DNA of 64,000 nt, from assembly GCA_022841915.1 (NCBI GenBank), contig JALHQN010000003.1:1-64000 (forward strand), written 5' to 3'. Positions 29,300 to 38,109 of this stretch are shown in pieces. Each line of letters opens with the position of its first letter. Position 1 is the first letter of the stretch. The position numbers and the translations under genes were made by a program. The notes beneath the pieces are model-generated. The model saw only the letters and a list, made by a program, of their open reading frames with translations, did no database searches and was not told where the DNA came from. This DNA comes from Burkholderiales bacterium (GTDB lineage: Bacteria; Pseudomonadota; Gammaproteobacteria; Burkholderiales; WYBJ01).

Positions 29300-30142
29300 A
29301 TGGAAAGTCTGATCGGTTCGATCAAGCGCAGGAACGTGGTGCTGTTCGTCGGTGCCGGCGTGTCGATGAACCTGGGCTTGTTGTCCTGGAAAGGCCTCAT
29401 CAGCAAGATGGCCGAGGACCTCGGTTTCGAGCCCGAGCAGTTCAACACCTTCGGCGACTACCTGGCGCTCGCCGAGTACTACAAGATCAAGACCGGCAGC
29501 CTCGGCGGACTGCGCAGTTGGATGGATCGAACCTGGCACTCCGATGCGGTGGACATCGGGCAGTCCGAGATCCACAGGTTGATCGTCGAGACCGAATTTC
29601 CCATCATCTACACCACCAACTACGACCGCTGGCTGGAAATCGCATTCGATTACTACCAGCGCCCCTACAGCAAGATCACCAACGTGACCGATCTCGTTCG
29701 GATACGCGAGGGTTCGACGCAGATCGTGAAGTTTCACGGCGACTTCGACGACGACCGTTCCCTGGTGCTGGACGAGTCCAGCTACTTCGAGCGTCTCGAA
29801 TTCGAGTCGCCCCTGGACATCAAGCTTCGATCCGACGTCCTCGCCCGTTCCGTCTTGTTCATCGGCTATTCGCTTTCCGACGTCAGCCTGCGCTATCTCT
29901 TCTACAAGCTCGACAAGCTATGGAAGCTCCACGGCAAATACTCGGTGCGGCCGCGGTCGTACATTTTCGTGCCCAAGCCCAATCCGGTTCAGGAGGCCGT
30001 GCTCGACCAGTGGGGCATCAGCATGATCAGTTCGGATCACGCCGATCCGAAGACCGCGCTGGGCGAGTTTCTGCAGGGGCTGAAGGAACGCGCAGGCGAG
30101 GAAGTTCGCGTGGATGCCCCGCCCAACCTGCGCGCGGTCTGA
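29300..30142 (+). CDS. stand-alone SIR2-domain protein
   Basis: 280-residue protein made almost wholly of a bacterial SIR2-like domain. The NAD-binding loop VLFVGAGVS is near residues 14-22, TTNYD holds N107, and VKFHGDF holds H146; these are the residues expected for NAD hydrolysis. FIGYSLSD lies at 188-195. In defence systems such domains deplete NAD after phage infection, but no partner (Argonaute, HerA, SLOG, TIR) adjoins it. It lies 88 bases after tRNA-Pro. ATG at 29264 or GTG at 29228 are alternative starts; the chosen one gives a typical N-terminus. The cellular role is unknown. Confidence 0.75.
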   Translation: MESLIGSIKRRNVVLFVGAGVSMNLGLLSWKGLISKMAEDLGFEPEQFNTFGDYLALAEYYKIKTGSLGGLRSWMDRTWHSDAVDIGQSEIHRLIVETEFPIIYTTNYDRWLEIAFDYYQRPYSKITNVTDLVRIREGSTQIVKFHGDFDDDRSLVLDESSYFERLEFESPLDIKLRSDVLARSVLFIGYSLSDVSLRYLFYKLDKLWKLHGKYSVRPRSYIFVPKPNPVQEAVLDQWGISMISSDHADPKTALGEFLQGLKERAGEEVRVDAPPNLRAV

Positions 30143-30242
30143 GTCGATCGATGCATAGAGATACGCAAGCGCATCAGCGAGCGGGGCAGGCGTCTGCGCC
30201 GAGGCTGCTGCCGAAGCGGATGTTCGAGGAGTGTGGAAGCCG

Positions 30243-30857
30243 ATGAAGCTATTGGGATCAGCGGGTAGCCCGTTCGTGCGCAAGGTGCGTGTGATCGCGG
30301 CCGAAAAGAACGTTCCGATCGACTATGTGGTGCAGCGGCCTAATGTGCCGGGTTCGCCTGTGCCTCAGCTCAATCCCCTGGGCAAGATTCCGCTTCTGGT
30401 GCTGGAGAACGGCGAGGTGGTCTACGACTCCGTCGTCATCGGCGAGTACCTGGATGGGCTCAAGCCCGGACCGAGCTTGGTTCCGGCCGATTTCCCCGGG
30501 CGCATCGCCGTCAAACGCTTCGAGGCGCTCGGCGACGGACTGGCGGAGATCGCGGTGACCATCTCGCACGATCTCGGGCCGATGAACGACCCGGAGCGCC
30601 GGGCCGAGTGGATGCCTCGTCAACACGGCAAACTGCAGCGCACCTTGGCGACATACGAGCAGAGTATCCAAGGGCGCACATGGCTGCACGGAGACCAGTT
30701 CAGCCTCGCGGACATCTGCGCCGGCTATGCCTTGTTCTATCTCGATCAGGTGCTCGCGGATGTCGATTGGCGCGGCCAGTATCCCGGACTCGTGCCTTAT
30801 GCGCAGCGACTGGCCGAGCGCCCGTCCTTCGTCGTGACCGCTCCGGCCAAAGCTTGA
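30243..30857 (+). CDS. glutathione S-transferase family protein
   Basis: 204 residues: N-terminal thioredoxin-like domain (KLLGSAGSPFVRKVRVIAAEK, then NPLGKIPLLVLENGEVVYDSVVI) and a C-terminal helical domain with GDQFSLADICAGYALFYLDQ. It resembles YibF-type GSTs. A GTG 12 bases upstream is possible, but ATG 30243 has GGAAG close by. The substrate is not predictable. Confidence 0.85.
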   Translation: MKLLGSAGSPFVRKVRVIAAEKNVPIDYVVQRPNVPGSPVPQLNPLGKIPLLVLENGEVVYDSVVIGEYLDGLKPGPSLVPADFPGRIAVKRFEALGDGLAEIAVTISHDLGPMNDPERRAEWMPRQHGKLQRTLATYEQSIQGRTWLHGDQFSLADICAGYALFYLDQVLADVDWRGQYPGLVPYAQRLAERPSFVVTAPAKA

Positions 30858-31005
30858 GTACCGAGGGCCGCTGTTTCGGCCCTGATGCCCACTGCGCGTC
30901 GCTGCGTCGGCGCGCCCGCTCCGCCAAAGCTCGGGCGGTGTGCAGCGACGAGCGCCGTGGGCCCTGCGCGTTTGCGATGCCCGCCGAGCGCGACATCGCC
31001 GAGTC

Positions 31006-32169
31006 GTGAAATCTCCGAAGCCACCACGTAGGCCCTTCGACCCGATCTACTTCGTGTCGGGCATCGTCGTGCTGACGCATATCAGCTTCGGCGGCAGCCG
31101 GATCCTGCTGGCGCTGTACGCGCTGTCGCTCGATGCCACGCCGTTCGTGATCGGATTGCTGATCTCGGTCTATGCCCTGACGCCCATGTTCGTCTCGGTC
31201 AAGGCTGGTCGGGTGTCCGATCGCATCGGACATCGGCTGCCCATGTTCTACGGCGCCTTGGGATTGGCCGTGGCCTTGATGATCCCCTTCATCTGGCAGG
31301 GCTTGCCGGCGTTGTTCGTGTCCGCCGCACTCGCCGGCGGCAGTTTCTCCGTCTTCAACGTGGCTGCGCAGGCATTGGTCGGTGCGATGAGTTCGCTCGA
31401 GCGGCGGGCGTTCAACTTCAGCACCTTGTCCATGGGCTATTCGGTGGCCAGCTTGGTGGGGCCGCTGGTGGTCGGCTATGCCGTGGATCATGTCGGTCCG
31501 GTGTCCGCCTATGCCATTTTGAGCCTGATTCTGGTCGCGCCTATCCTCGCGCTGCTCTCGAAGCGCCGCATCCCCGCAACCGCCCAAGTGGCCGGATCGG
31601 AAGGTGCCAAGCGCAGCGTGCTCGATCTGCTGCGCAACCGCAGCCTGCTGGCCATCTTCGCAGCGAGCGGGGCCTGCGTCACCGGGTGGGACTTGTTCAC
31701 GTTCTTCATGCCGATCTACGGGACTCGCATCGGCTTGTCCGCAACCATGATCGGCGTGGTGATCAGCGCCTTCGGCGTGGCGACGCTGGTCGTGCGGATA
31801 TTTATTCCGCGGCTTACGCGCCGCTTCGGCGAGTCCGCCGTGCTCGCGTGGGCGATGGGGTTGGGGGCGATCGCGTTCGGTTCCTTGCCGTTCTTCGAGA
31901 ACGTCGCTTACCTGATCACCGCCGCTTTCCTGATGGGGTTGGGCCTCGGCTGCGGCCAGCCGCTGACGATGATGATCACCTACAACCGCTCGCCGGCAGG
32001 TCGAGCCGGCGAGGCGAACGGCATCAGGCAGATGGCCAACAATCTTACTCACATGGTCGTTCCGCTGGTGTTCGGGGCGCTGGGCTCGGTTTTCGGCATG
32101 GGCCCCGTGTTCTGGATGAACAGCTTGATCCTGCTCGGCGGGGCCTATCTGGGCGGCAAGAAGTATTAG
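31006..32169 (+). CDS. MFS transporter
   Basis: About 387 residues with 12 hydrophobic segments. The loop 2-3 MFS motif is seen as VKAGRVSDRIGHRLP near residues 65-80. Start set at the GTG 31006; the reading upstream is Arg-rich and low-complexity and lacks a start with a ribosome-binding site. It resembles drug/metabolite exporters, substrate unknown. Confidence 0.82.
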   Translation: MKSPKPPRRPFDPIYFVSGIVVLTHISFGGSRILLALYALSLDATPFVIGLLISVYALTPMFVSVKAGRVSDRIGHRLPMFYGALGLAVALMIPFIWQGLPALFVSAALAGGSFSVFNVAAQALVGAMSSLERRAFNFSTLSMGYSVASLVGPLVVGYAVDHVGPVSAYAILSLILVAPILALLSKRRIPATAQVAGSEGAKRSVLDLLRNRSLLAIFAASGACVTGWDLFTFFMPIYGTRIGLSATMIGVVISAFGVATLVVRIFIPRLTRRFGESAVLAWAMGLGAIAFGSLPFFENVAYLITAAFLMGLGLGCGQPLTMMITYNRSPAGRAGEANGIRQMANNLTHMVVPLVFGALGSVFGMGPVFWMNSLILLGGAYLGGKKY

Positions 32170-32226
32170 CCGAGGCAGCGCGTGACGCGGTCCGTGCACC
32201 CTTTCCCCCTGGCTTCGAAGGCGGCC

Positions 32227-32232
32227 TATAAT
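32227..32232 (+). promoter_or_regulatory. consensus -10 box TATAAT
   Basis: Perfect TATAAT 30 bases before the small 32262 gene. No good -35 hexamer lies 16-18 bases upstream. Confidence 0.35.
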
Positions 32233-32261
32233 CGTGCGCGTCATCCTTGGGAATCACAGTC

Positions 32262-32462
32262 ATGATGAACAACAAGCCCGTCAAGAAATCGCCCGTCTAC
32301 GCAGCCGAAGAGCGCTGGGATGCGAAGCCCGATGAGCGCCTGTACGAATCGGAGTTGACTGCCATGGTGCGCTCGATGCTCCAGGATCCGCAGATCCGCG
32401 AAGACCAGGAATGGGCGTGGCGGCGCTGGCGTTCGGGCGACAACGCGATACGCCAGGATTGA
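32262..32462 (+). CDS. small hypothetical protein (66 aa)
   Basis: Charged protein of 66 residues with no membrane segment or recognisable domain; the centre is rich in Glu and Trp (EDQEWAWRRWRSGD). Tandem ATGs follow GGGAAT and a consensus -10 box, and codon use matches the neighbours, so it looks like a real gene. I do not recognise a family. Confidence 0.5.
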   Translation: MMNNKPVKKSPVYAAEERWDAKPDERLYESELTAMVRSMLQDPQIREDQEWAWRRWRSGDNAIRQD

Positions 32463-32547
32463 GTTTTTCCGCGCGGCTCACGACCCGCGCGAGACCACGA
32501 GTCGTCCACGCCGGCGAAGACCGGCCAAACATGCGAGGAGAGAAGCG

Positions 32548-33093
32548 ATGTCCCGATTAAAGCCGGTGGACCCGGCCGCAATGACTCCGGATCAGCGCAA
32601 GGTGTACGACGCGATCGCCTCTGGACCGCGGGGCGGCGTGCGGGGGCCCTTCCTGGCACTGTTGCACGTGCCCGAACTCGCCGACCGCATCCAGCATGTC
32701 GGAGAACTGCTGCGCTACAACACCAGCTTCGACCGCAAGCTCTCCGAACTGGCGATCATCGTGACTGCGCGCGGCCTGCGCTGTCAGTACGAGTGGTTTG
32801 CCCACGCCCGCCAAGCTGCGGAGAGCGGCGTGTCGGCTGAGGTGATCGAGGCCATCCGGACCGACACGACCCCCCCCTTCGGCGACCCGAAAGAGAAGCT
32901 GGTCTACGATTTCTCCCGCGAACTGGTCAACGATCGTCGCGTTTCGGACGCAACCTACGATGCGGTGACGGCGGCTTTCGGTGCCCGAGGTGCGATCGAG
33001 CTGGCGGGTATTTGCGGCTATTACTCGATGATCGCAATGACCCTCAACGGGCACGAGATCAACCCTCCGGGACCGCCGCCCTTTACGGACTGA
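32548..33093 (+). CDS. carboxymuconolactone decarboxylase family protein
   Basis: 181-residue AhpD-like helical protein. The family core is KLSELAIIVTARGLRCQYEWFAHARQA, but the redox CxxC of AhpD-type members is absent (QYEW replaces it), so this is not a peroxidase-type member. Preceded by GAGGAGA. Function unknown; related proteins are often near aromatic or hydroxyacid catabolic genes. Confidence 0.85.
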   Translation: MSRLKPVDPAAMTPDQRKVYDAIASGPRGGVRGPFLALLHVPELADRIQHVGELLRYNTSFDRKLSELAIIVTARGLRCQYEWFAHARQAAESGVSAEVIEAIRTDTTPPFGDPKEKLVYDFSRELVNDRRVSDATYDAVTAAFGARGAIELAGICGYYSMIAMTLNGHEINPPGPPPFTD

Positions 33094-33132
33094 ACCTGCT
33101 TTCCCCGGCCTGCCGTGCTTGGAGCAGCAGGC

Positions 33133-33160
33133 AAAAAAAACGCAACCCGAGAAGGTTGCG
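33133..33160 (-). terminator. intrinsic terminator of the MFS gene
   Basis: Perfect 7-base stem CGCAACC/GGTTGCG with a 6-base loop, followed on the minus strand by eight T residues. It lies about 150 bases after the minus-strand MFS gene ending at 33313. Confidence 0.9.
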
Positions 33161-33312
33161 TGAAGCCACTTGCGTGGAGGAGGATAGGAGGTAACACAAC
33201 ATCTAGGGAGATCTTAATCCTGCTCGGCGTGCGGCCAGTCGCGGAATAAGGCCGCAATTGCACCGCAAATTCGGCGACGGACCGCGAATCGCCGGGGGGG
33301 GGGCGGCAGGCC

Positions 33313-34554
33313 TCAGGCCTTCGAGTTGTTCGCCTGAACGTAGGTCACCGCTGCGGCGAGGCGCTTTCTCACACGCCCGAGTGCGAGGCCCGCGAGAGCG
33401 CAGCATGTCCCTCCGAGTGCCAGTGTGCTCGGTGTGCCGATGTGGTCGGCGGCTGCACCGGCGACGAAGCCGCCCAGGGGCGCAACACCGAGGAAGGCCG
33501 CGGTATAGAGGCTCATGACCCGTCCGCGCATGCGGTCTTCGACCATCGTTTGCAGGATCATGCTGATCGATACCGTCGTCGCCAGCAGGCCGAACCCTGT
33601 GATGGCCATCAGCAGCAGCGAAAGCGGATACCAGCGCGTCACCGAGAATGCGACCAGCGCCAGGCCGGCGCAGAGGGTCGATATCGCGATCAAGGGAATG
33701 AATCCCCGGGTGGTGGCGCGCACCGACAAATAACCGGTGCCGCACAGTGCGCCCAGGCCCGCGGCAGCGACGAGGAATCCCAGGGTTTGCGGACCACCCG
33801 CATAAGCCTCGCGGACGAAGGCCGGCATCAAGGGCTGATAGGGCGTCGCCATGAAGCTCACCACGGCCAGTACCAAAAGGAGGGCGCGCATGGGGCGGGA
33901 ATGCCATGCATATAGCGCACCTTCGCGCAAATCGGCCCACATGGGGCGAGGCGCTGCGTGCCGCGTGCTCGGTTTGCGGCGGATCGCCGCCAGCGTGGCC
34001 AGCACGATGAAGTAGCTCAATCCATTGATCAGGAAGCATGCCGCTTCGCTGAAAACCGCGATCACGATGCCGGCCACCGAGGGCCCGACCAGCCGTCCGG
34101 CGCTGCCGATGAGCGAGGTGACCGCAACGGCGTTGGGAAGATCCTCCCGAGATCCCAGCAGATCGGGCAGATACGCGTGCCGTATCGGCAGTTCGATGGC
34201 GACGGTGGCGCCGAGGAACATGGCGAGTGCGATCATGTGCCAAGGTTCGATGATCTGAAAGAAGGCCAGTCCCGCCATGACGAAGGCCTGCAGCAGCTGC
34301 AGCGTCTGCACGATGACGAAGGCGCGATGCCGGTCGACCCGGTCGGCCATGGCGCCCGCGATCGGGCCCAGCACGAGGACGGGAATCTGTGAGGCGAACA
34401 CGGTGATGCCCAGCAGCAACGCCGAGCCCGTCAGCCGATACATGAGCCAATGGACGGCGATCTGCTGTATCCAGTAGCCGAGAATGCCGGCGCCTTGGCC
34501 GAAGACGAACAAGGCAAAGTCGCGGTGACGCAGCGCGCGGAACGGGTGGTTCAA
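33313..34554 (-). CDS. MFS transporter (MFS_3/EntS-like)
   Basis: 413 residues with about 12 membrane helices. The N-terminus FRALRHRDFALFVFGQGAGILGYWIQQIAVHWLMYRLTGSALLLG is the MFS_3 pattern (shown here in parts: RDFALF, WIQQIAVHWL). Motif A appears as GAMADRVDRHR. The start codon is TTG, with AGGAAG upstream. Exporters of siderophores or drugs are in this group; substrate unknown. A clear terminator follows. Confidence 0.87.
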   Translation of the reverse strand: MNHPFRALRHRDFALFVFGQGAGILGYWIQQIAVHWLMYRLTGSALLLGITVFASQIPVLVLGPIAGAMADRVDRHRAFVIVQTLQLLQAFVMAGLAFFQIIEPWHMIALAMFLGATVAIELPIRHAYLPDLLGSREDLPNAVAVTSLIGSAGRLVGPSVAGIVIAVFSEAACFLINGLSYFIVLATLAAIRRKPSTRHAAPRPMWADLREGALYAWHSRPMRALLLVLAVVSFMATPYQPLMPAFVREAYAGGPQTLGFLVAAAGLGALCGTGYLSVRATTRGFIPLIAISTLCAGLALVAFSVTRWYPLSLLLMAITGFGLLATTVSISMILQTMVEDRMRGRVMSLYTAAFLGVAPLGGFVAGAAADHIGTPSTLALGGTCCALAGLALGRVRKRLAAAVTYVQANNSKA

Positions 34555-34767
34555 TCCGCTTCCTGGAAAGATGTGCCCTGGGGAGGGGGGATTCTATGTC
34601 AGCTCGCCGAAGTGCTCTCGGTTCGTGGTCGCATCTTGAGGGGCCGGCACCGCAAGGACCGTATAGCTGGGGTTCCCGGTTCGAGAAAGTCCGCACGTGT
34701 CTTGCGGCGCACTCGTGAAGCGTGCAAACTTCCGCGGCCCTTACGTACCCCGCACCGGAGCAGGACG

Positions 34768-35754
34768 ATGCGCATTGCGATTCTAGACGACTACCAGGAT
34801 GCCGCTCGAACGCTCGCCTGCTTCAGCAAGCTGCGCGGGCACGCGTTCACCAGCATCACCGAACACGTCCGCGATCCCGCGCTGCTCGCGGCCCGGCTCG
34901 AGGGCATGGATGCCGTGGTGCTCATTCAGCAGCGCTGTCGCATGCCCCGCGAGGTGATCGAGCGGCTGTCGACGGTCAAGCTGATCAGTCAAACCGGGCG
35001 CAACGTATCTCATATCGATGTCGCCGCCTGCACCGAGCGCGGCATCACCGTGTGCGCGGGCGGTACGAGCAATTCCCACACGACGGCAGAGTTCACCTGG
35101 GCACTGCTGCTCGCTGCGTTGCGGCACGTTCCCCGCGAAGCGCAGGCGCTGAAAGCCGGCCACTGGCAGTCCACCTTGGGCACGCAGTTGCACGGGCGCA
35201 CACTCGGCGTCTATGCATTCGGCAAGATCGGCAGTCTCGTCGCGGGCTATGGGCGGGCTTTCGGCATGAAGGTGCTGTGCTGGGGGCGTGAGGGATCCAC
35301 CGAGCGTGCCCGCCAGGCCGGATTCGAGGTGCCTGCCAGCCGGGAGGCATTCTTCGAATCCTGCGACATCGTCACGCTGCACCTTCCGCTCAACAAGGAG
35401 ACTCGCGGCATCGTGACCAGCGCGGATCTTGCCCGAATGCAGCCGCATGCGCTGCTGGTCAACACCAGCCGCGCCGGATTGATCGGCGACCGAGTGCTGG
35501 CTGCGGCCCTCGAACAAGGGCGCCCGGGGCGGGCGGCGGTGGACGTGTACGACGATGAGCCCGTGCTCGGGGCCGACAATCCGCTGCTGCAGTTGGACAA
35601 CTGCCTGTGCACGCCCCATTTGGGCTACGTTGAGCGCGACACCTACGAGCGCTACATCGGCACGGCGTTCGATCAAGTCACTGCCTTCGCCGCGGGCAAG
35701 CCGATCAATGTGGTGAACCCTGAAGCACTCGACACAACCAAGTCAACGGGCTGA
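34768..35754 (+). CDS. D-2-hydroxyacid dehydrogenase family protein
   Basis: 328-residue NAD(P)-dependent dehydrogenase. Rossmann motif YAFGKIGSLVAGYG near residue 150; catalytic Arg in VNTSRAGLI, Glu in DVYDDEP, and His in CTPHLGY. These reduce 2-keto acids or act on phosphoglycerate-like substrates. AGGA precedes the ATG. It stands alone between two transporter-like genes. Confidence 0.9.
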   Translation: MRIAILDDYQDAARTLACFSKLRGHAFTSITEHVRDPALLAARLEGMDAVVLIQQRCRMPREVIERLSTVKLISQTGRNVSHIDVAACTERGITVCAGGTSNSHTTAEFTWALLLAALRHVPREAQALKAGHWQSTLGTQLHGRTLGVYAFGKIGSLVAGYGRAFGMKVLCWGREGSTERARQAGFEVPASREAFFESCDIVTLHLPLNKETRGIVTSADLARMQPHALLVNTSRAGLIGDRVLAAALEQGRPGRAAVDVYDDEPVLGADNPLLQLDNCLCTPHLGYVERDTYERYIGTAFDQVTAFAAGKPINVVNPEALDTTKSTG

Positions 35755-36043
35755 ATGCAAGCGCTCGAAAGCGAGCTGGTTTGCATGTCGGCCTAGGGGG
35801 GATGGATTTGAAGTTTTACGTTGCATTGCGGCTCGTCGCATGGCGTCGCCCTGAATGATTCTATTGCCTGTCGCAATGATGCAGCTGACATCGGACGACA
35901 ACCGGCGCGATGCCACCCACCAGGCGCTGCCCGAGCTAGCGCGACCGAACGTGTCCGTCGCGACTCGCTCTGACGGTCCTTGTTCGATCCGGGCGCTGGC
36001 GCTTACCCCTAAACGCTCGCAAACAAGAAGACGGTTCCCATAG

Positions 36044-38068
36044 ATGGTCATCTACGCCGCAACGATTTTCGTCAGCGCATTTTTGCTCTTTCTGGTTCAA
36101 CCGGTCATCGCCAAGCAGATCTTGCCTTGGTTCGGCGGATCGGCAGCGGTCTGGACAACCTGTCTCGTCTTCTTTCAGTTTCTGCTGCTGTTCGGCTACG
36201 CCTATTCGGACTTCACCACCCGGCGCTTGAAGCCGCGCAATCAGGTATGGCTGCACTGCGCGCTGCTGCTGACAAGCCTCGCGGTCCTGCCGATCATTCC
36301 GGATGCCGTGTGGAAACCTGCGGGAGACGAAGAGCCCGTGGGCCGCATCCTCGGGTTGCTTGCCGCCACCATCGGGTTGCCGTACTTCCTGCTCGCGACG
36401 ACTGGGCCTCTGGTGCAAGCCTGGTTCGCGCGCAGCTTTCCCACGGGTACCGTTTATCGATTGTTCGCGCTTTCGAACTTCGCCTCGCTGCTCGCTTTGA
36501 TGGCTTACCCCCCGCTGATCGAGCCTTGGATTCCCACCCGCACCCAATCGCTCACCTGGAGCGCGGGCTACGTCTTGTTCGCGGTCTTGTGCGCGCTCGC
36601 CGGCTTCTTCAGTTTGCGGGCCGGCACGCTGCGAGCGGCAGCAACCGTGAAGTCCGAGGACGAACACGCTGGCGCGGCACCCGGTGCGCGTCACTACATC
36701 GTGTGGCTGCTGCTCGCGGGCATGGGATCCTACATGCTCCTCGGAGTAACGAATCACATCACGCAGAACGTGGCGTCGGTGCCGTTTCTCTGGATCTTGC
36801 CGCTGATCCTCTATCTGGTGACGTTCATTCTGTGTTTCGAGGGCCGGGGCTGGTATCAGCGGCGATTCTTTCTCGCGCCCTTGGCACTCATCGTGCTGGC
36901 CATGGGCTGGGGGCTGCATGCCGGGGGCGATATCATGGAAGTCACGCATGCCGTCCCGCTGTACTGCGCCGGGCTTTTCGTCTGCTGCATGTTCTACCAC
37001 GGCGAACTCGCCAATCTGAAGCCGGCGCCGCGCTACCTCACCCGCTTCTATTTGATGATTTCTCTGGGGGGCGCGCTCGGTGGACTCTTCGTCGGGGTCG
37101 TTGCGCCGCTGGTGTTCGTGACCTATTACGAGTTCGGTATCGGTCTGATCATCACCGCGCTGCTGGCCTTGTATCTGCTATGGCCGTTGCCGAAATGGAT
37201 CCCGGCCTCGGCGCTCGGGGTGGCACTGGCCAGCGCCTATTTCCTGAGCGAATACATCGGCGACTTGAAGCGAGGCACCATCCACATGAGCCGCAGCTTC
37301 TACGGCACCTTGCGGGTGAAGGACACCGGCCCGATCGACGAGCCGACCACGGTGCGCCGTTTAATGCACGGCGTCATCATGCACGGCGAACAATATCTGG
37401 AACCCAACCTTCGCCGGCAGCCGACCAGCTACTACGGCCCGCAGTCGGGCGTCGGCCTGGCCATCAAGCACTACGAGAAGCGACCGCTGCGCCTGGGCGT
37501 GATCGGCCTCGGCACGGGAACGTTGGCGGCCTGGGGCAAGCCGGGCGACATGTTTCGGTTCTACGAGCTCGATCCGGACGTCCTCGCAGTCGCGCGCAAG
37601 GAGTTCAGCTATCTCGGAGACAGTCGCGCCAGGATAGAGACAGCGATCGGCGATGCACGCCTGAACCTCGAGCGCGAACCCGCGCAGCGCTTCGATGTTC
37701 TGGTCATCGATGCCTTTTCCAGCGACTCGATACCGGTTCACCTGATCACTCGGGAGGCGCTTGCGGTCTACATGAAGCACATGCAGCCCGATGGCATCAT
37801 CGCCTTTCATGTGACCAACCGCTATCTCGATCTGCCCCCTGTGGTGCAGAAGATCGCCGATGCTGCCGGCATCGGTGCGGTGCTCGTCAGCCACGATCCG
37901 GACGAACATGACGACCGCTATTCGCGCACCGACTGGATGCTGGTCACTCGCGACGCCTCGTTCCTGAAGAGCGATCCCGTGCAGCGGGTGGCTACGCCGG
38001 TCGAAGTGCCCGCCAAGATCTCGCTATGGACCGACAACTTCAATAATCTGCTGCGCATCCTGAAGTAA
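36044..38068 (+). CDS. fused membrane / spermidine synthase-like protein
   Basis: 674 residues: an N-terminal membrane half with about ten helices (residues 1-400), then a Rossmann methyltransferase-like domain of the polyamine synthase family (VIGLGTGTLAAWG near 490, FYELDPDVL, and VLVIDAFSSDSIPVHL). Such fused MFS/spermidine synthase proteins are common in proteobacteria; whether they make polyamines is not established. Genes for decarboxylated SAM supply are not nearby. Confidence 0.85.
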   Translation: MVIYAATIFVSAFLLFLVQPVIAKQILPWFGGSAAVWTTCLVFFQFLLLFGYAYSDFTTRRLKPRNQVWLHCALLLTSLAVLPIIPDAVWKPAGDEEPVGRILGLLAATIGLPYFLLATTGPLVQAWFARSFPTGTVYRLFALSNFASLLALMAYPPLIEPWIPTRTQSLTWSAGYVLFAVLCALAGFFSLRAGTLRAAATVKSEDEHAGAAPGARHYIVWLLLAGMGSYMLLGVTNHITQNVASVPFLWILPLILYLVTFILCFEGRGWYQRRFFLAPLALIVLAMGWGLHAGGDIMEVTHAVPLYCAGLFVCCMFYHGELANLKPAPRYLTRFYLMISLGGALGGLFVGVVAPLVFVTYYEFGIGLIITALLALYLLWPLPKWIPASALGVALASAYFLSEYIGDLKRGTIHMSRSFYGTLRVKDTGPIDEPTTVRRLMHGVIMHGEQYLEPNLRRQPTSYYGPQSGVGLAIKHYEKRPLRLGVIGLGTGTLAAWGKPGDMFRFYELDPDVLAVARKEFSYLGDSRARIETAIGDARLNLEREPAQRFDVLVIDAFSSDSIPVHLITREALAVYMKHMQPDGIIAFHVTNRYLDLPPVVQKIADAAGIGAVLVSHDPDEHDDRYSRTDWMLVTRDASFLKSDPVQRVATPVEVPAKISLWTDNFNNLLRILK

Positions 38069-38109
38069 GGGGCTCGCCGGGACCAGGCCGGCGCCGAGCC
38101 GGGTGCGGT

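Noticed and set aside
33294-33303. Run of ten G
   Set aside because: Homopolymer in a non-coding spacer with no other signal; may be variable or a sequencing artefact.
36127-37911. Long open frames overlapping the spermidine-synthase-like gene and many other genes
   Set aside because: They are shadows of GC-rich coding sequence: low-complexity Arg/Ala products, no ribosome-binding site, no family match.
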